Shown here: one piece after another, positions 26,458 to 35,220 of the stretch
Numbering within the stretch: position 1 is the stretch's first letter
Layout: every line of letters starts with the position of its first letter
Source: an uncultured Pelagibacteraceae bacterium
Lineage (GTDB): Bacteria; Pseudomonadota; Alphaproteobacteria; Pelagibacterales; AG-422-B15
DNA: 64,000 nt
Direction: 5' to 3'
Assembly (NCBI GenBank): GCA_902517885.1
Contig: CABYDZ010000004.1
Coordinates: 101,964-165,963 of the forward strand
Notes under the pieces: generated by a model
Seen by the model: the letters and a program-made list of their open reading frames with translations, nothing else
What the model was told of the DNA's origin: nothing
Database searches by the model: none
Made by a program: the position numbers and the translations under genes

Positions 26458-26879
26458 TGTTAGATCAAATTAAATTACATAATCTTAAAAATATCAAGCT
26501 TCAAAATGGTAATGTCATGCATGCACTAAAAAAAAGTGATAACGACTTTATTAAATTTGGAGAAATATATTTTTCATGGATAAAAAAAAATAAAATTAAG
26601 GCATGGAAATATCATTTAAAAATGAATATAAATTTTATAGTTCCAGTAGGGGAAGTACTATTTGTTTTTCACGACTACAAAAATAATAGGTTTAGAGAAA
26701 TAGTAATTGGAACAAAAAATTATGCCAGAGTCTTTGTACCTCCTAAAATATGGTTTGGATTTAAAAATATATCTCCCTCAGATAGTTTAGTTGTTAACGT
26801 AGCAAGTATTGAACATAATGACAATGAAGTGCGAACCAAAAACATAGAAGATATTAATTTTGATTGGAAAAATTTTTAA
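26457..26879 (+). CDS. RmlC-like cupin sugar epimerase
   Basis: A 140-residue cupin of the dTDP-4-dehydrorhamnose 3,5-epimerase type, about 40 residues shorter than RmlC. WKYHLKMNINFIVPVGEVLFVFHD corresponds to the RmlC strand that carries the catalytic His, and RVFVPPKIWFGFKNIS to its PxGFAHGF segment in altered form. It starts at a GTG that shares a base with the rfbG stop. Set between rfbG and rfbF it is likely to epimerise CDP-4-dehydro-6-deoxyglucose at C3, C5 or both. Activity is inferred; the protein could also be a single-site epimerase or isomerase. Confidence 0.78.
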   Translation: MLDQIKLHNLKNIKLQNGNVMHALKKSDNDFIKFGEIYFSWIKKNKIKAWKYHLKMNINFIVPVGEVLFVFHDYKNNRFREIVIGTKNYARVFVPPKIWFGFKNISPSDSLVVNVASIEHNDNEVRTKNIEDINFDWKNF

Positions 26880-27583
26880 TGAAAGTAGTTATCCTTGCAG
26901 GTGGCTTAGGTACAAGATTAGCAGAATACACACATCGTATCCCAAAGCCAATGGTTGAGATTGGTGGAATACCTATTTTAGTTCACATAATGGAGTTTTA
27001 TTCTAGTTTTGGGCATAATGATTTTTATATTGCTTTAGGTTACAAAGGAGACATGATTAAAGATTACTTTAAAAGCTATAAAAGAAGTGATTGGCATATC
27101 AATTTAATAGACACAGGCCAAAATACTTTAACTGGAGGTAGGTTAAAACGGTTAGAGGAATTTTTAGCTCAAGAAACTTTTTTTCTGACATATGGAGATG
27201 GATTGAGTAATGTTAATTTAGACTCCCTTTTAAGATTTCATAATAATTCTAAAAAGCTTATTACAATGTCAGCCGTGAGACCCCCTGCAAGGTTTGGTGA
27301 ATTAGAATTTAATGGCGATGAAGTAATTGGATTTGATGAAAAACCTCAAATGCAGAGAGGATGGATTAATGGTGGGTTTTTTGTGGTAGAGTCAGGTTTT
27401 ATTAAATATATAGATGGTGATAACACAATGCTTGAGAGAGAACCTCTTAGTACAGCACTTAATAACTCTCAGATGGGAGCTTATAAACATAATGGACTTT
27501 GGCAGTGTATGGATACGAAGAGAGAGCATGAAAAACTTATTTCTATTTGGGAGTCTGGTAGCGCTTTCTGGAAAATGAAATAG
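26879..27583 (+). CDS. rfbF: glucose-1-phosphate cytidylyltransferase
   Basis: A 234-residue nucleotidyltransferase starting at the ATG 26879, which shares a base with the upstream stop (TAATG); the track start at 26864 adds five residues inside the previous gene. VVILAGGLGTRLAEYT is the nucleotide-binding loop with the usual IPKPMVEIGG, followed by FFLTYGDGLSNVNLD (Mg-binding Asp) and FDEKPQMQRGWINGGFFV, all typical of RfbF/DdhA. It makes CDP-glucose from CTP and glucose 1-phosphate, feeding rfbG. The protein is slightly shorter than the 257-residue Salmonella RfbF. Confidence 0.92.
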   Translation: MKVVILAGGLGTRLAEYTHRIPKPMVEIGGIPILVHIMEFYSSFGHNDFYIALGYKGDMIKDYFKSYKRSDWHINLIDTGQNTLTGGRLKRLEEFLAQETFFLTYGDGLSNVNLDSLLRFHNNSKKLITMSAVRPPARFGELEFNGDEVIGFDEKPQMQRGWINGGFFVVESGFIKYIDGDNTMLEREPLSTALNNSQMGAYKHNGLWQCMDTKREHEKLISIWESGSAFWKMK

Positions 27584-28513
27584 ATGAATGTACTCATTTT
27601 AGGTGGATCAGGATACATTGGAGAAAGATTAACCGAGCTGCTTATTAGTAAAAAATATAACGTTTCAGTTGCAACAAGAAAAAGTCGCAAAATACTTAAC
27701 CCAAAAATCAATAAATTATTTGAGATCGATTGGAATAATCTATCCTCTTTACGAGATGCTTGTGAGGGCAATGAAATAATCATTAATGCAGCTGGTGCAA
27801 GTTCCAAAGAATCTGAAGAAAACTATGAAGAAGTAATTAATTTTTCAAAAATAGGCACTACTAATTTGATTAAGGCTGCAACAATGCAATCTGTAAAAAA
27901 GATTTTTTATCTATCTACAGCACATGTTTATTCTAGTCAAATGACTGGTAAAATTAATGAAAACGCAAAATTAAAAAATAATTCTCCATATGCACTTGCT
28001 CATTCCATTGCTGAAAAAATAACTCTAGAAGCACAATATAAGAGTATCATTGAGACAAAAGTATTAAGGTTAGCCAATTGTTTTGGTGCACCAGTAAGTA
28101 TAAATTCAAACTGTTGGTACATTTTAATAAATGAAATTTGTAAGCAGGCTATTATAGAGAAGAAAATTAATATCAGATCTAAAGTAAATAATGTAAGAAA
28201 TTTTGTACCTATCACTACAGTTATTAATTTCATTGAGTATCTAATTGAATTTGACAAATTTGAGCTTCCTCAATTAATAAATGTAGGTGAAAGATATTCT
28301 TTATCAATTGAAGACGTAGTTAGCAGGGTTATTGCGCGATTAGAGGCAAAACTGAATATCACCCCTGAAGTGGAATTTCATTTTGAAAAACAAAATGCTC
28401 AATTCTTAGATTATGAGACACTTATTTTAAAACAAATGGGCTTCGATAAGTATTTTTCCTTTGAAAATGAAATTGATAACTTGATTATTTATTGCAATGA
28501 GCATTTTAAGTAA
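27584..28513 (+). CDS. NAD-dependent epimerase/reductase (CDP-4-keto-6-deoxysugar reductase candidate)
   Basis: A 309-residue extended SDR: VLILGGSGYIGERLTELL is the NAD(P) loop, IINAAGASSK follows, FYLSTAHVYSS and SPYALAHSIAEKITLEA contain Ser, Tyr and a residue spacing in which the expected Lys of YxxxK is His (YALAH). The family holds abequose, paratose and tyvelose synthases and RmlD-type reductases. It follows rfbF directly and thus probably reduces the 4-keto group in the CDP-deoxysugar route. The Lys-to-His change in the catalytic pair is odd and makes an altered or lost activity possible. Confidence 0.8.
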   Translation: MNVLILGGSGYIGERLTELLISKKYNVSVATRKSRKILNPKINKLFEIDWNNLSSLRDACEGNEIIINAAGASSKESEENYEEVINFSKIGTTNLIKAATMQSVKKIFYLSTAHVYSSQMTGKINENAKLKNNSPYALAHSIAEKITLEAQYKSIIETKVLRLANCFGAPVSINSNCWYILINEICKQAIIEKKINIRSKVNNVRNFVPITTVINFIEYLIEFDKFELPQLINVGERYSLSIEDVVSRVIARLEAKLNITPEVEFHFEKQNAQFLDYETLILKQMGFDKYFSFENEIDNLIIYCNEHFK

Positions 28514-29150
28514 AAAAAGAAATATATTAATTTTTATTTTTTTCCTAATATTGATCTTTGTTTTGAATTTTAAGTATATAATGATTAAATATGCTTATTT
28601 TTTTACAGTAAATCAATATGAAGTGGGTGCAGATGCTATAGTTGTATTATCTGGCAGTCCATCTACAAGAATACCATTAGCATTTGATCTTACAGAAGAA
28701 AAGTTTAGCAATCAAATATTATTGACTGACACGATGCCTCTCAATAAGAACTTTGGATTTAAATTATATAATAGTTTAGATATATCAAAAAAAATACGAG
28801 ATGATAGAAAATCTAATGAAGATATTTTAAAAGTTCCATCTCTAACTGGTGGAGCTAAGTCGACTTTTGATGAGGCACAAGATATACTTAGATTTTCAAA
28901 GGAGCAAAATTATAAGCATATAATCATAGTTACTGATTTTTATCATACTAGAAGAGCTCTTCTAGCATTTAATAAAATATTTAAGGATAGTAATATTAGA
29001 ATAGACTCTGCTGCAGCATACAATGATATTTTTAATGAAAAAGATTGGTGGGAAAGTGATTTAGGTATTTCTACTTATATTATTGAACCAGTTAAATTAA
29101 TAGTTTACTTTTTCACATCTGGTAACAGCAAGTACATAAAAAATTATTAA
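28497..29150 (+). CDS. YdcF/SanA-like DUF218 membrane-anchored protein
   Basis: A 217-residue protein with one N-terminal membrane segment (about residues 9-28) and a DUF218 domain: ADAIVVLSGSPSTRIPLAFDL, SLTGGAKSTFDEAQDIL and HIIIVTDFYHTRRALLAFNKIF are the three diagnostic blocks of the YdcF, ElyC and SanA family. Members act at the outer face of the inner membrane and influence envelope and lipid-carrier metabolism; no clear enzyme activity is settled. It overlaps the previous gene by 17 bases and precedes the O-antigen ligase, in keeping with a role in the lipid-linked glycan step. Confidence 0.86.
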   Translation: MSILSKKRNILIFIFFLILIFVLNFKYIMIKYAYFFTVNQYEVGADAIVVLSGSPSTRIPLAFDLTEEKFSNQILLTDTMPLNKNFGFKLYNSLDISKKIRDDRKSNEDILKVPSLTGGAKSTFDEAQDILRFSKEQNYKHIIIVTDFYHTRRALLAFNKIFKDSNIRIDSAAAYNDIFNEKDWWESDLGISTYIIEPVKLIVYFFTSGNSKYIKNY

Positions 29151-29156
29151 ATACCA

Positions 29157-30410
29157 ATGAATATCCTAAAATTACTTGAAAATACTAATTATACCATAGC
29201 CTATCTCTTGCCAATATCTATTATCGCAGGTTCATTTATAGCTGATCTATCCATATCACTCATAGGAATAATCTTTGTAATTATAAGTATCGTAAAGAAA
29301 AATTTTCAATATTTTTTCTCAACCCCAGTTATTTTTTTTTGGATTTGGTGCGCTTATCTATTGGTTAATTCTCTATTTTCAAACAATATTTTGCTATCTT
29401 TAGAAAGTAGTCTTTTTTATTTTCGTTTTGGATTTTTCACCTTAGGGATCTGGTATATTCTAGATAATAACCATAACTTTAAAAAAAATTTTCTTTTCAT
29501 ATTAATTTGCATTTTCATTATCTTATTTTTTGATGGTTTTCTTGAATTTTTTTACGGAACTAACCTTCTAAACCATGAATACAACAATCTTAGAATTCAA
29601 AGTTTTTTTGGCGATAATCAAGTAATCGGCTCCTATCTTGCAAGATTGTTGCCATTAATGTTTGCTTTATTTTACTCAGAATTCCCAAAGACAAATAAGT
29701 CTATTCTTTTCTTTATGTTTCTTTTAATAGGAACAGATTTGCTAGTTTACTTGAGTGGAGAAAGAACATCCTTTTTCATAGTTGGCATGGTTAGCATTTG
29801 CATAATAGTTCTTACGTCAAAATATAGGCTAATCAGGTTGGCAACTTTTTTTATATCTGCATCTCTAATTTTACTTGTGACATACAATAAAGATAATATT
29901 AAAGAACGAATGATTGATCACACAATTCAACAAACTAATATTTTAGAAGAAGATTCAAATATCTTCAGTGAGAGGCATGAGTCCTTTTATCGAACTTCAT
30001 TTAATATATTTATAGACAATCCACTTTTTGGAATTGGTCCAAAATTGTATAGAGAGTACTGTGATGATAAGGATTATTCTGTTGGTAAAAGTTGTTCATC
30101 ACATCCACACAACACATATATGCAGTTACTTGCTGAAACAGGTATTATAGGAACATTACCTGTAATCTTTTTATTTTTCTATATTTGCTATGTATTTATA
30201 AGACAAATATACTCAAATTTTTTTACTAAACATAAGTTTTATAACGATCATTTAATATGTCTATATATTGCACTTTTTGTTACATTATGGCCATTCATGC
30301 CAAGCCAAAATGTTTTTAATAACTGGACTTCAATACTATACTATTTGCCAATTGGATTCATACTTTATGAGCACTCAAAACAATCGAAAGAGGATAATGG
30401 AAAAGATTAA
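29157..30410 (+). CDS. O-antigen ligase/polymerase family membrane protein (Wzy/WaaL-like)
   Basis: A 417-residue polytopic membrane protein with roughly ten hydrophobic segments. The large periplasmic loop carries IFIDNPLFGIGPKLYREYC and SCSSHPHNTYMQLLAETGIIG, the HNxxxxxxxxxG block that defines the Wzy_C/O-antigen ligase domain. Such proteins polymerise lipid-linked repeats or ligate them onto lipid A core in the inner membrane's outer face; the sequence alone does not separate the two. A second such protein is encoded at 38957, so one may be the polymerase and the other the ligase. Confidence 0.88.
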   Translation: MNILKLLENTNYTIAYLLPISIIAGSFIADLSISLIGIIFVIISIVKKNFQYFFSTPVIFFWIWCAYLLVNSLFSNNILLSLESSLFYFRFGFFTLGIWYILDNNHNFKKNFLFILICIFIILFFDGFLEFFYGTNLLNHEYNNLRIQSFFGDNQVIGSYLARLLPLMFALFYSEFPKTNKSILFFMFLLIGTDLLVYLSGERTSFFIVGMVSICIIVLTSKYRLIRLATFFISASLILLVTYNKDNIKERMIDHTIQQTNILEEDSNIFSERHESFYRTSFNIFIDNPLFGIGPKLYREYCDDKDYSVGKSCSSHPHNTYMQLLAETGIIGTLPVIFLFFYICYVFIRQIYSNFFTKHKFYNDHLICLYIALFVTLWPFMPSQNVFNNWTSILYYLPIGFILYEHSKQSKEDNGKD

Positions 30411-31353
30411 GTGTGATTTTTGTAACAGTGAAAATAGTACTCTTTTCGCACAACAGAAAGATCTTTTACACAGACAAACAAGTAAAATTTTTAATGTTGT
30501 CAAATGTAATAATTGTGGTTTGGTTTACACTAATCCTAGACCAACTATAGACGAAATTACAGAATATTATTCCGATGAATATTATGCTCACGAGCAGAAA
30601 AATGGTAATAATATTTTATTTTTGTTTCTAAAAAAATTTTTGATTAATGATTTCACTTTAAAAATCTTTGCTCATATTCCCATTTTAAATTCTAAGCTCA
30701 AATTAAATATTTTGCCAAAATTAAGGTATCCTATTGAAAAAAAGAAAAATATGGCTTTTTTAGATATTGGTTGTGGAAATGGAAATAATACTCATATCTG
30801 GGGTGCTCAGCACACATTGAGGAGCTATCAAAAAGTTTCTACTTCTTTATATGGAGTTGAGCCAAATTTACATGCTTATAATCAATTAAAATATCTTTGT
30901 AATGCTTATCAAGATATTGATCAAATTCCTAAAGAAATTAAGTTTGATGTAATAAGATTAAACTGGTCTCTTGAGCATGTTCACTCACCAAGTAAATATT
31001 TTCAATTTCTATATGAAAGATTGAGAGATGATGGGCGAGCAATAATATGTGTTCCGAATATTGATGGAAATATTTACAAAGAGGATTCTTCAATGCTAGA
31101 GTTGCCAATACATCTATTTCATTTTAATTTCCAATCAATAAATAATTATTGCAATAAGTTTAATTTGTGTATCGAAGATCACATGACTTTTTCTTATGCT
31201 TCAATGTATTATTACGCATCAACAATAAATAGTAATTTTGATAAATATAGAAATATGAGTCTTGCAGGCCTTCTGGAAATGCAAACAGAATTTGATAATA
31301 TTAATGATCTAAGTGGCAATGACATTGTATTTAAAATAAAAAAAAATGGATAA
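30397..31353 (+). CDS. methyltransferase with N-terminal Cys4 zinc motif
   Basis: The product has 318 residues from the ATG at 30397, which has an AAAGAGG ribosome site just upstream and overlaps the ligase gene by 14 bases; the track's start at 30268 would add 43 residues read from the ligase gene in another frame. Cys6, Cys9, Cys37 and Cys40 form a zinc ribbon (CDFCNS and CNNCGLVYTNPRP), followed by a class I SAM domain with FLDIGCGNGNNTH. This layout is common in sugar and nonulosonate methyltransferases of surface loci. Its C-terminus overlaps the next gene by eight bases. Confidence 0.85.
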   Translation: MEKIKCDFCNSENSTLFAQQKDLLHRQTSKIFNVVKCNNCGLVYTNPRPTIDEITEYYSDEYYAHEQKNGNNILFLFLKKFLINDFTLKIFAHIPILNSKLKLNILPKLRYPIEKKKNMAFLDIGCGNGNNTHIWGAQHTLRSYQKVSTSLYGVEPNLHAYNQLKYLCNAYQDIDQIPKEIKFDVIRLNWSLEHVHSPSKYFQFLYERLRDDGRAIICVPNIDGNIYKEDSSMLELPIHLFHFNFQSINNYCNKFNLCIEDHMTFSYASMYYYASTINSNFDKYRNMSLAGLLEMQTEFDNINDLSGNDIVFKIKKNG

Positions 31354-33205
31354 AAAATTTGTACTTAATTGGGATCAAAATACTCAAATTAAGGATGAGA
31401 TTTCGATAATAAAATTTGTAGAAGAAAATGATAATATCATAAGAGATCGATACAATGAATTTATCGATGATGTAGGTCTAAAAAATTTTAAAAATAAAAA
31501 ATTCTACAAATATTTTAATTTCTTTAAAGGTTATAATTTGTGGTGGATGTCACTTATTTTTGAAAAAAGTAATTATAAATCTGATGGACCTAATAATTCA
31601 ATTAAGCTTATCGCGATTGAAGAAATTATAAAAAAAAATAATCCAAAAAAAATACACTTTGTATGTAGTGACCTTAATATTATAGGTATAGTAAGGACAC
31701 TTTGTAAAAAATACAACATTATTTTGTTAATAGTTAAAAATAACGTACAGGTAAATTATAATTTAAGTAAGAATTTTTTACCTAATTTTTTAAAAGTGAT
31801 TTTATATGCTATATCTTTTTACTTCTATAGACGTCCATTAATCAAAATATCAAAATCAAAAGAAATTTTAAAAAAATATGATATTATTTTTTTTTCATAT
31901 TTTAATAAAGCTTCAGAGAATAATAGTAAATTAAAAATTGATTATAGTAGTCAATTTGGCAATCTACCAGATTTAATCAAAGATCAGGGTTTCACTTCTT
32001 ATTGGATGAGTCATTACGTATCTGACTTTGATAATCAAAACCCAAAGATTACATCTAGTATCATTAATGGCACAAATTTAAATGAAAATTTCGACTTTCA
32101 TGATTGTTTAGATAGTTTTTTAAGTATTAAATTAATTATACAATCCATAATTATATATTTTAAAATTTATTTAAGATTTATTTTTAAAAGAAATATAAAA
32201 AAGTTATTTGAGCCTGTGGGATCGAATCTCTCGTTGTGGAAAGTTCTAAGAGATGATTTTAATAAGTCAATTTATGGAGTAATTTGCTTTAAAAATATAT
32301 TATGGTCATTACAAATTGATAAATTTTTGTCTGAGTTACCAACCCAAAAATTAATGATTTATCTTATGGAAAATCAGGGATGGGAAAGAGCCCTACTTCA
32401 TGGATGGAGAAAACATGGACACAAGACGATAATTGGATATCAATATGGGATTCTACGTTATTGGGATCTTCGATATTACACATCGTTTATAAACAAAAAT
32501 AAACATGAATTTATAGATTTCCTTCAGCCAAATTACGTAGCTACTTCTAGTGAGGTCGCACATAAATTATTTCTTGAAATGGGTTATAATAGAAATGATT
32601 TAATTAAAGTAGAAAATTTAAGATATAATCATTTATTTGATAAAAATAAAGTATCAATGGTAAGCAGAAAACAGCTACAACAACCTGTTTCTGATCAAAC
32701 AGCGCAATACAATGATAGAATTAAAATTCTGATACTTTTCGATATTGACATGGCTATAAATAAACAGCTGATTCAAATTATTAATAAGATCGGAAATACC
32801 AAGAAACATATTGAATGGCATGTAAAATTTCATTCTGGCAAATATTTTGCTCATAAAGATATGATTAACCATAAAGTAAAAATAGTTAATGGTTTATTAA
32901 TTAATATTTTAAAAAATTACGATCTTGCTCTTACAGTTTCCAATTCAGGTGCATCAATTGACGCATACATTTTGCAAATTCCATTAATAATCTTTAAAAG
33001 TAATTCTAATATTGATTTTTCGCCCTTTAAAAAATTTTCTAATTCTGTTTTATTTGTTAATAATGAAAACGAATTGCGGGAATATTTAATTTCCTTCAAA
33101 ATAGATCAAAAAAATAATATTTATAAGAATAACTTAATTTGGCATGATCCTGGTCTGACAAAATGGAAAAATTTTTTAATAAAAGTACAAAATAAGCTTT
33201 TATGA
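31346..33205 (+). CDS. TIGR04326-like surface-carbohydrate biosynthesis protein
   Basis: A 619-residue protein with features of the TIGR04326 family of uncharacterised surface-carbohydrate proteins: FKGYNLWWMSLIFEKSNYKS near residue 65, then a mid-protein ENQGWERALLHGWRKHGH and GYQYGILRYWDLRY, and a GT-B-like ALTVSNSGASIDAYILQIPLI close to the C-terminus. It probably handles a sugar-nucleotide donor as a glycosyltransferase, but no member has a reaction that I can name. It overlaps its neighbours on both sides (8 and 4 bases). It shares its general build with the proteins at 4549 and 11456. Confidence 0.77.
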   Translation: MDKKFVLNWDQNTQIKDEISIIKFVEENDNIIRDRYNEFIDDVGLKNFKNKKFYKYFNFFKGYNLWWMSLIFEKSNYKSDGPNNSIKLIAIEEIIKKNNPKKIHFVCSDLNIIGIVRTLCKKYNIILLIVKNNVQVNYNLSKNFLPNFLKVILYAISFYFYRRPLIKISKSKEILKKYDIIFFSYFNKASENNSKLKIDYSSQFGNLPDLIKDQGFTSYWMSHYVSDFDNQNPKITSSIINGTNLNENFDFHDCLDSFLSIKLIIQSIIIYFKIYLRFIFKRNIKKLFEPVGSNLSLWKVLRDDFNKSIYGVICFKNILWSLQIDKFLSELPTQKLMIYLMENQGWERALLHGWRKHGHKTIIGYQYGILRYWDLRYYTSFINKNKHEFIDFLQPNYVATSSEVAHKLFLEMGYNRNDLIKVENLRYNHLFDKNKVSMVSRKQLQQPVSDQTAQYNDRIKILILFDIDMAINKQLIQIINKIGNTKKHIEWHVKFHSGKYFAHKDMINHKVKIVNGLLINILKNYDLALTVSNSGASIDAYILQIPLIIFKSNSNIDFSPFKKFSNSVLFVNNENELREYLISFKIDQKNNIYKNNLIWHDPGLTKWKNFLIKVQNKLL

Positions 33206-34101
33206 ATTTTGAACCTTTAATTTCTATAATTACCCCTAATTACAACATGGGTAAACTTCTCGATCAAGCTATATCATCTATAATTAATCAAACATATCGT
33301 AACTGGGAATTAATAATAATTGATAACTTTTCTGATGATAATACTAAGCATGTTATTAATAAGTATAAAGATAATAGAATTAAATTTATTCAATTCAGAA
33401 ATTGTGGTGTTATAGGAGCTTCACGAAACCAAGGTATCAAATATTCGAGTGGCAGGTGGATTGCTTTCTTGGATGCTGATGATATATGGTATCCGAAAAG
33501 GCTTGAAATTTTTATAAGTCAATTTTATAAAAAACCTTATCATGATGTATACACAACTGACGAATTTCTAATAAATTTACCCCATAGACAAAAAAAAAGT
33601 CTTATATATGGAAGAAATCTGGTCAAAGATGTTTATAGATCTTTACTTATTTATGGTAACCATTTTTCGCCATCAGCAACAATCGTGAGTAAGGATTATA
33701 TTGCTAAACAAAAAATTTTATTTAGTGAGAATAAAAATTTTATAACTGCAGAAGATTATGATTTTTGGCTAAAAATATTTAGATCTGGAGCAAGGTGTCA
33801 CTCAATTCGACAATTTTTAGGGGAATTTAGACTACATAGTAATAATAATTCTAAGAATAATAGCCTGCATAGAAAGAACATAAGAAATGTTATTATGTGC
33901 CACATACAATCACTTGATTTGGATTTAGAAAAAAAAGAAAAATTAAGATTTGATATTGAGACACGACTAAAATTAACTAATTCAAAATCTTTATTGGCAA
34001 GAAAAGATATTTTTAATTTTTTTAAAACGCTGTGCATGTTATTTCTGAATAATCCAAAATTTGTATCAAAATACATAATCCTAAAATTATTAATTAAGTA
34101 A
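33202..34101 (+). CDS. family 2 glycosyltransferase
   Basis: A 299-residue GT-A enzyme: LISIITPNYNMGKLLDQAI and IIDNFSDDNTKHVI are the nucleotide-binding half, WIAFLDADDIWYPKRLE has the DxD and the DDxW turn typical of GT2, and FITAEDYDFWLKIF carries the ED(Y) catalytic-base region. It would add one sugar to the lipid-linked chain at the cytoplasmic face. The last codons overlap, tail to tail, with the minus-strand glycosyltransferase that follows, by 12 bases, and this marks the end of the first plus-strand run. Confidence 0.9.
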   Translation: MNFEPLISIITPNYNMGKLLDQAISSIINQTYRNWELIIIDNFSDDNTKHVINKYKDNRIKFIQFRNCGVIGASRNQGIKYSSGRWIAFLDADDIWYPKRLEIFISQFYKKPYHDVYTTDEFLINLPHRQKKSLIYGRNLVKDVYRSLLIYGNHFSPSATIVSKDYIAKQKILFSENKNFITAEDYDFWLKIFRSGARCHSIRQFLGEFRLHSNNNSKNNSLHRKNIRNVIMCHIQSLDLDLEKKEKLRFDIETRLKLTNSKSLLARKDIFNFFKTLCMLFLNNPKFVSKYIILKLLIK

Positions 34102-35220
34102 CGTTGTATCTCTATTATACGCCTTGACTTGCTTCATTGTTGACTCCTCAATATTTACTGGTTTCGCAATTTTTTCATAAGCGTTATTACCTAATTTCTT
34201 AATTAATTTTTTATTATTTACTAGCTTGAGTAGCGATTTATATGCAAGGTCAACATTCCTTGCTTTTGATGTAAACCCTGTTTTGCCATTTATAATTAAA
34301 TCTTTTACACCAATAGCATCAGATCCGATTGTTGGCATTTTTGCAGCTGATGCTTCAACAATTACACTAGGAGCGCCCTCACGATAAGAATGTAAGAATA
34401 AAATATCACTTTTGTGTAAAAGCTTCTTAATATTTTTTGTAAAGCCAACTCTATCAATTATTTTTTTATTTACAGCATTATTTATGAATTCTTCGGAAAT
34501 TCTATCGTCATGCGTATATTCAAACTCACCAACTAACAAAAATATTACTTTTCTCTTTTTCTTATCTTCTTTATATCTTTTAGCTACCTCAATAAATTCA
34601 ATCACACCCTTTTGCTTTAGGAGTCTGGAAATGCATATTACGCGTATAAAATCTTTTTTATTTCTATCTTTCTTTAAAAAGAAATCTTTGACGTTAACAT
34701 ATGGTCCTACATAAATTATTTTTTTTGTTGATATCAAATTATTGGATCGTAAAAATTTAGCGTCAAATTTATTATAAAAAAAAACGCTAGACGATCTGTC
34801 ATTCACAGATTTTAGTAATTTAAAAATAATTGGAAATAAGAACTTATTTTTAGTAAACAAATTACCCATACCTGTTTGAGAGGAAAAAAATTTAATTTTT
34901 TTAAAAAATGTTATTGCAAAATAAGTGATCATAATTGGTTTTGGATTAAATGAATGGATTACTTTAGGTTTAAATTTTAATATCAAGTAAACTATTTTTG
35001 CTATATCTAAAAAATCTGATAAAAATGAAAAATAAGAAGATTTAATACGCAATTCGTGAAAGATAGTATTTTCTGTTTTATATTTATCATATAAATTGTC
35101 TTTTCTTCCTAAAACATGGATATCATAATTATTTTTTATAATAATTTTTCTTAAAAGCTCAGTATTTTTAAGAACACCGAACCATCTTGTTGCAATAAAA
35201 AAAATAGTCTTATTTTCCAT
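34090..35220 (-). CDS. family 4 glycosyltransferase
   Basis: A 376-residue GT-B enzyme of the GT4 kind: an N-terminal acceptor domain (FFIATRWFGVLKNTELL, HSFNPKPIMITYFA) and a C-terminal donor domain with IRVICISRLLKQKGV, DILFLHSYREGAPSVIVEASA (the E-x7-E motif) and MPTIGSDAIGVKDLI. It resembles the PglA/CapM type of N-acetylhexosamine transferases. Its start overlaps the end of the upstream minus-strand GT2 by 11 bases, so the two are one small operon inverted with respect to the rest of the locus. Confidence 0.9.
   Translation of the reverse strand: MENKTIFFIATRWFGVLKNTELLRKIIIKNNYDIHVLGRKDNLYDKYKTENTIFHELRIKSSYFSFLSDFLDIAKIVYLILKFKPKVIHSFNPKPIMITYFAITFFKKIKFFSSQTGMGNLFTKNKFLFPIIFKLLKSVNDRSSSVFFYNKFDAKFLRSNNLISTKKIIYVGPYVNVKDFFLKKDRNKKDFIRVICISRLLKQKGVIEFIEVAKRYKEDKKKRKVIFLLVGEFEYTHDDRISEEFINNAVNKKIIDRVGFTKNIKKLLHKSDILFLHSYREGAPSVIVEASAAKMPTIGSDAIGVKDLIINGKTGFTSKARNVDLAYKSLLKLVNNKKLIKKLGNNAYEKIAKPVNIEESTMKQVKAYNRDTTLLN

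Noticed and set aside
30268-30396. Long N-terminal extension of the zinc-motif methyltransferase in the ORF track
   Set aside because: The 43 extra residues come from the overlapping ligase gene in another frame; the ATG at 30397 has a good ribosome site and begins just before the Cys motif.
34412-34714. Plus-strand 100-residue hydrophobic ORF
   Set aside because: It is antisense to the GT4 gene; the hydrophobic look comes from reading AT-rich coding DNA backwards.
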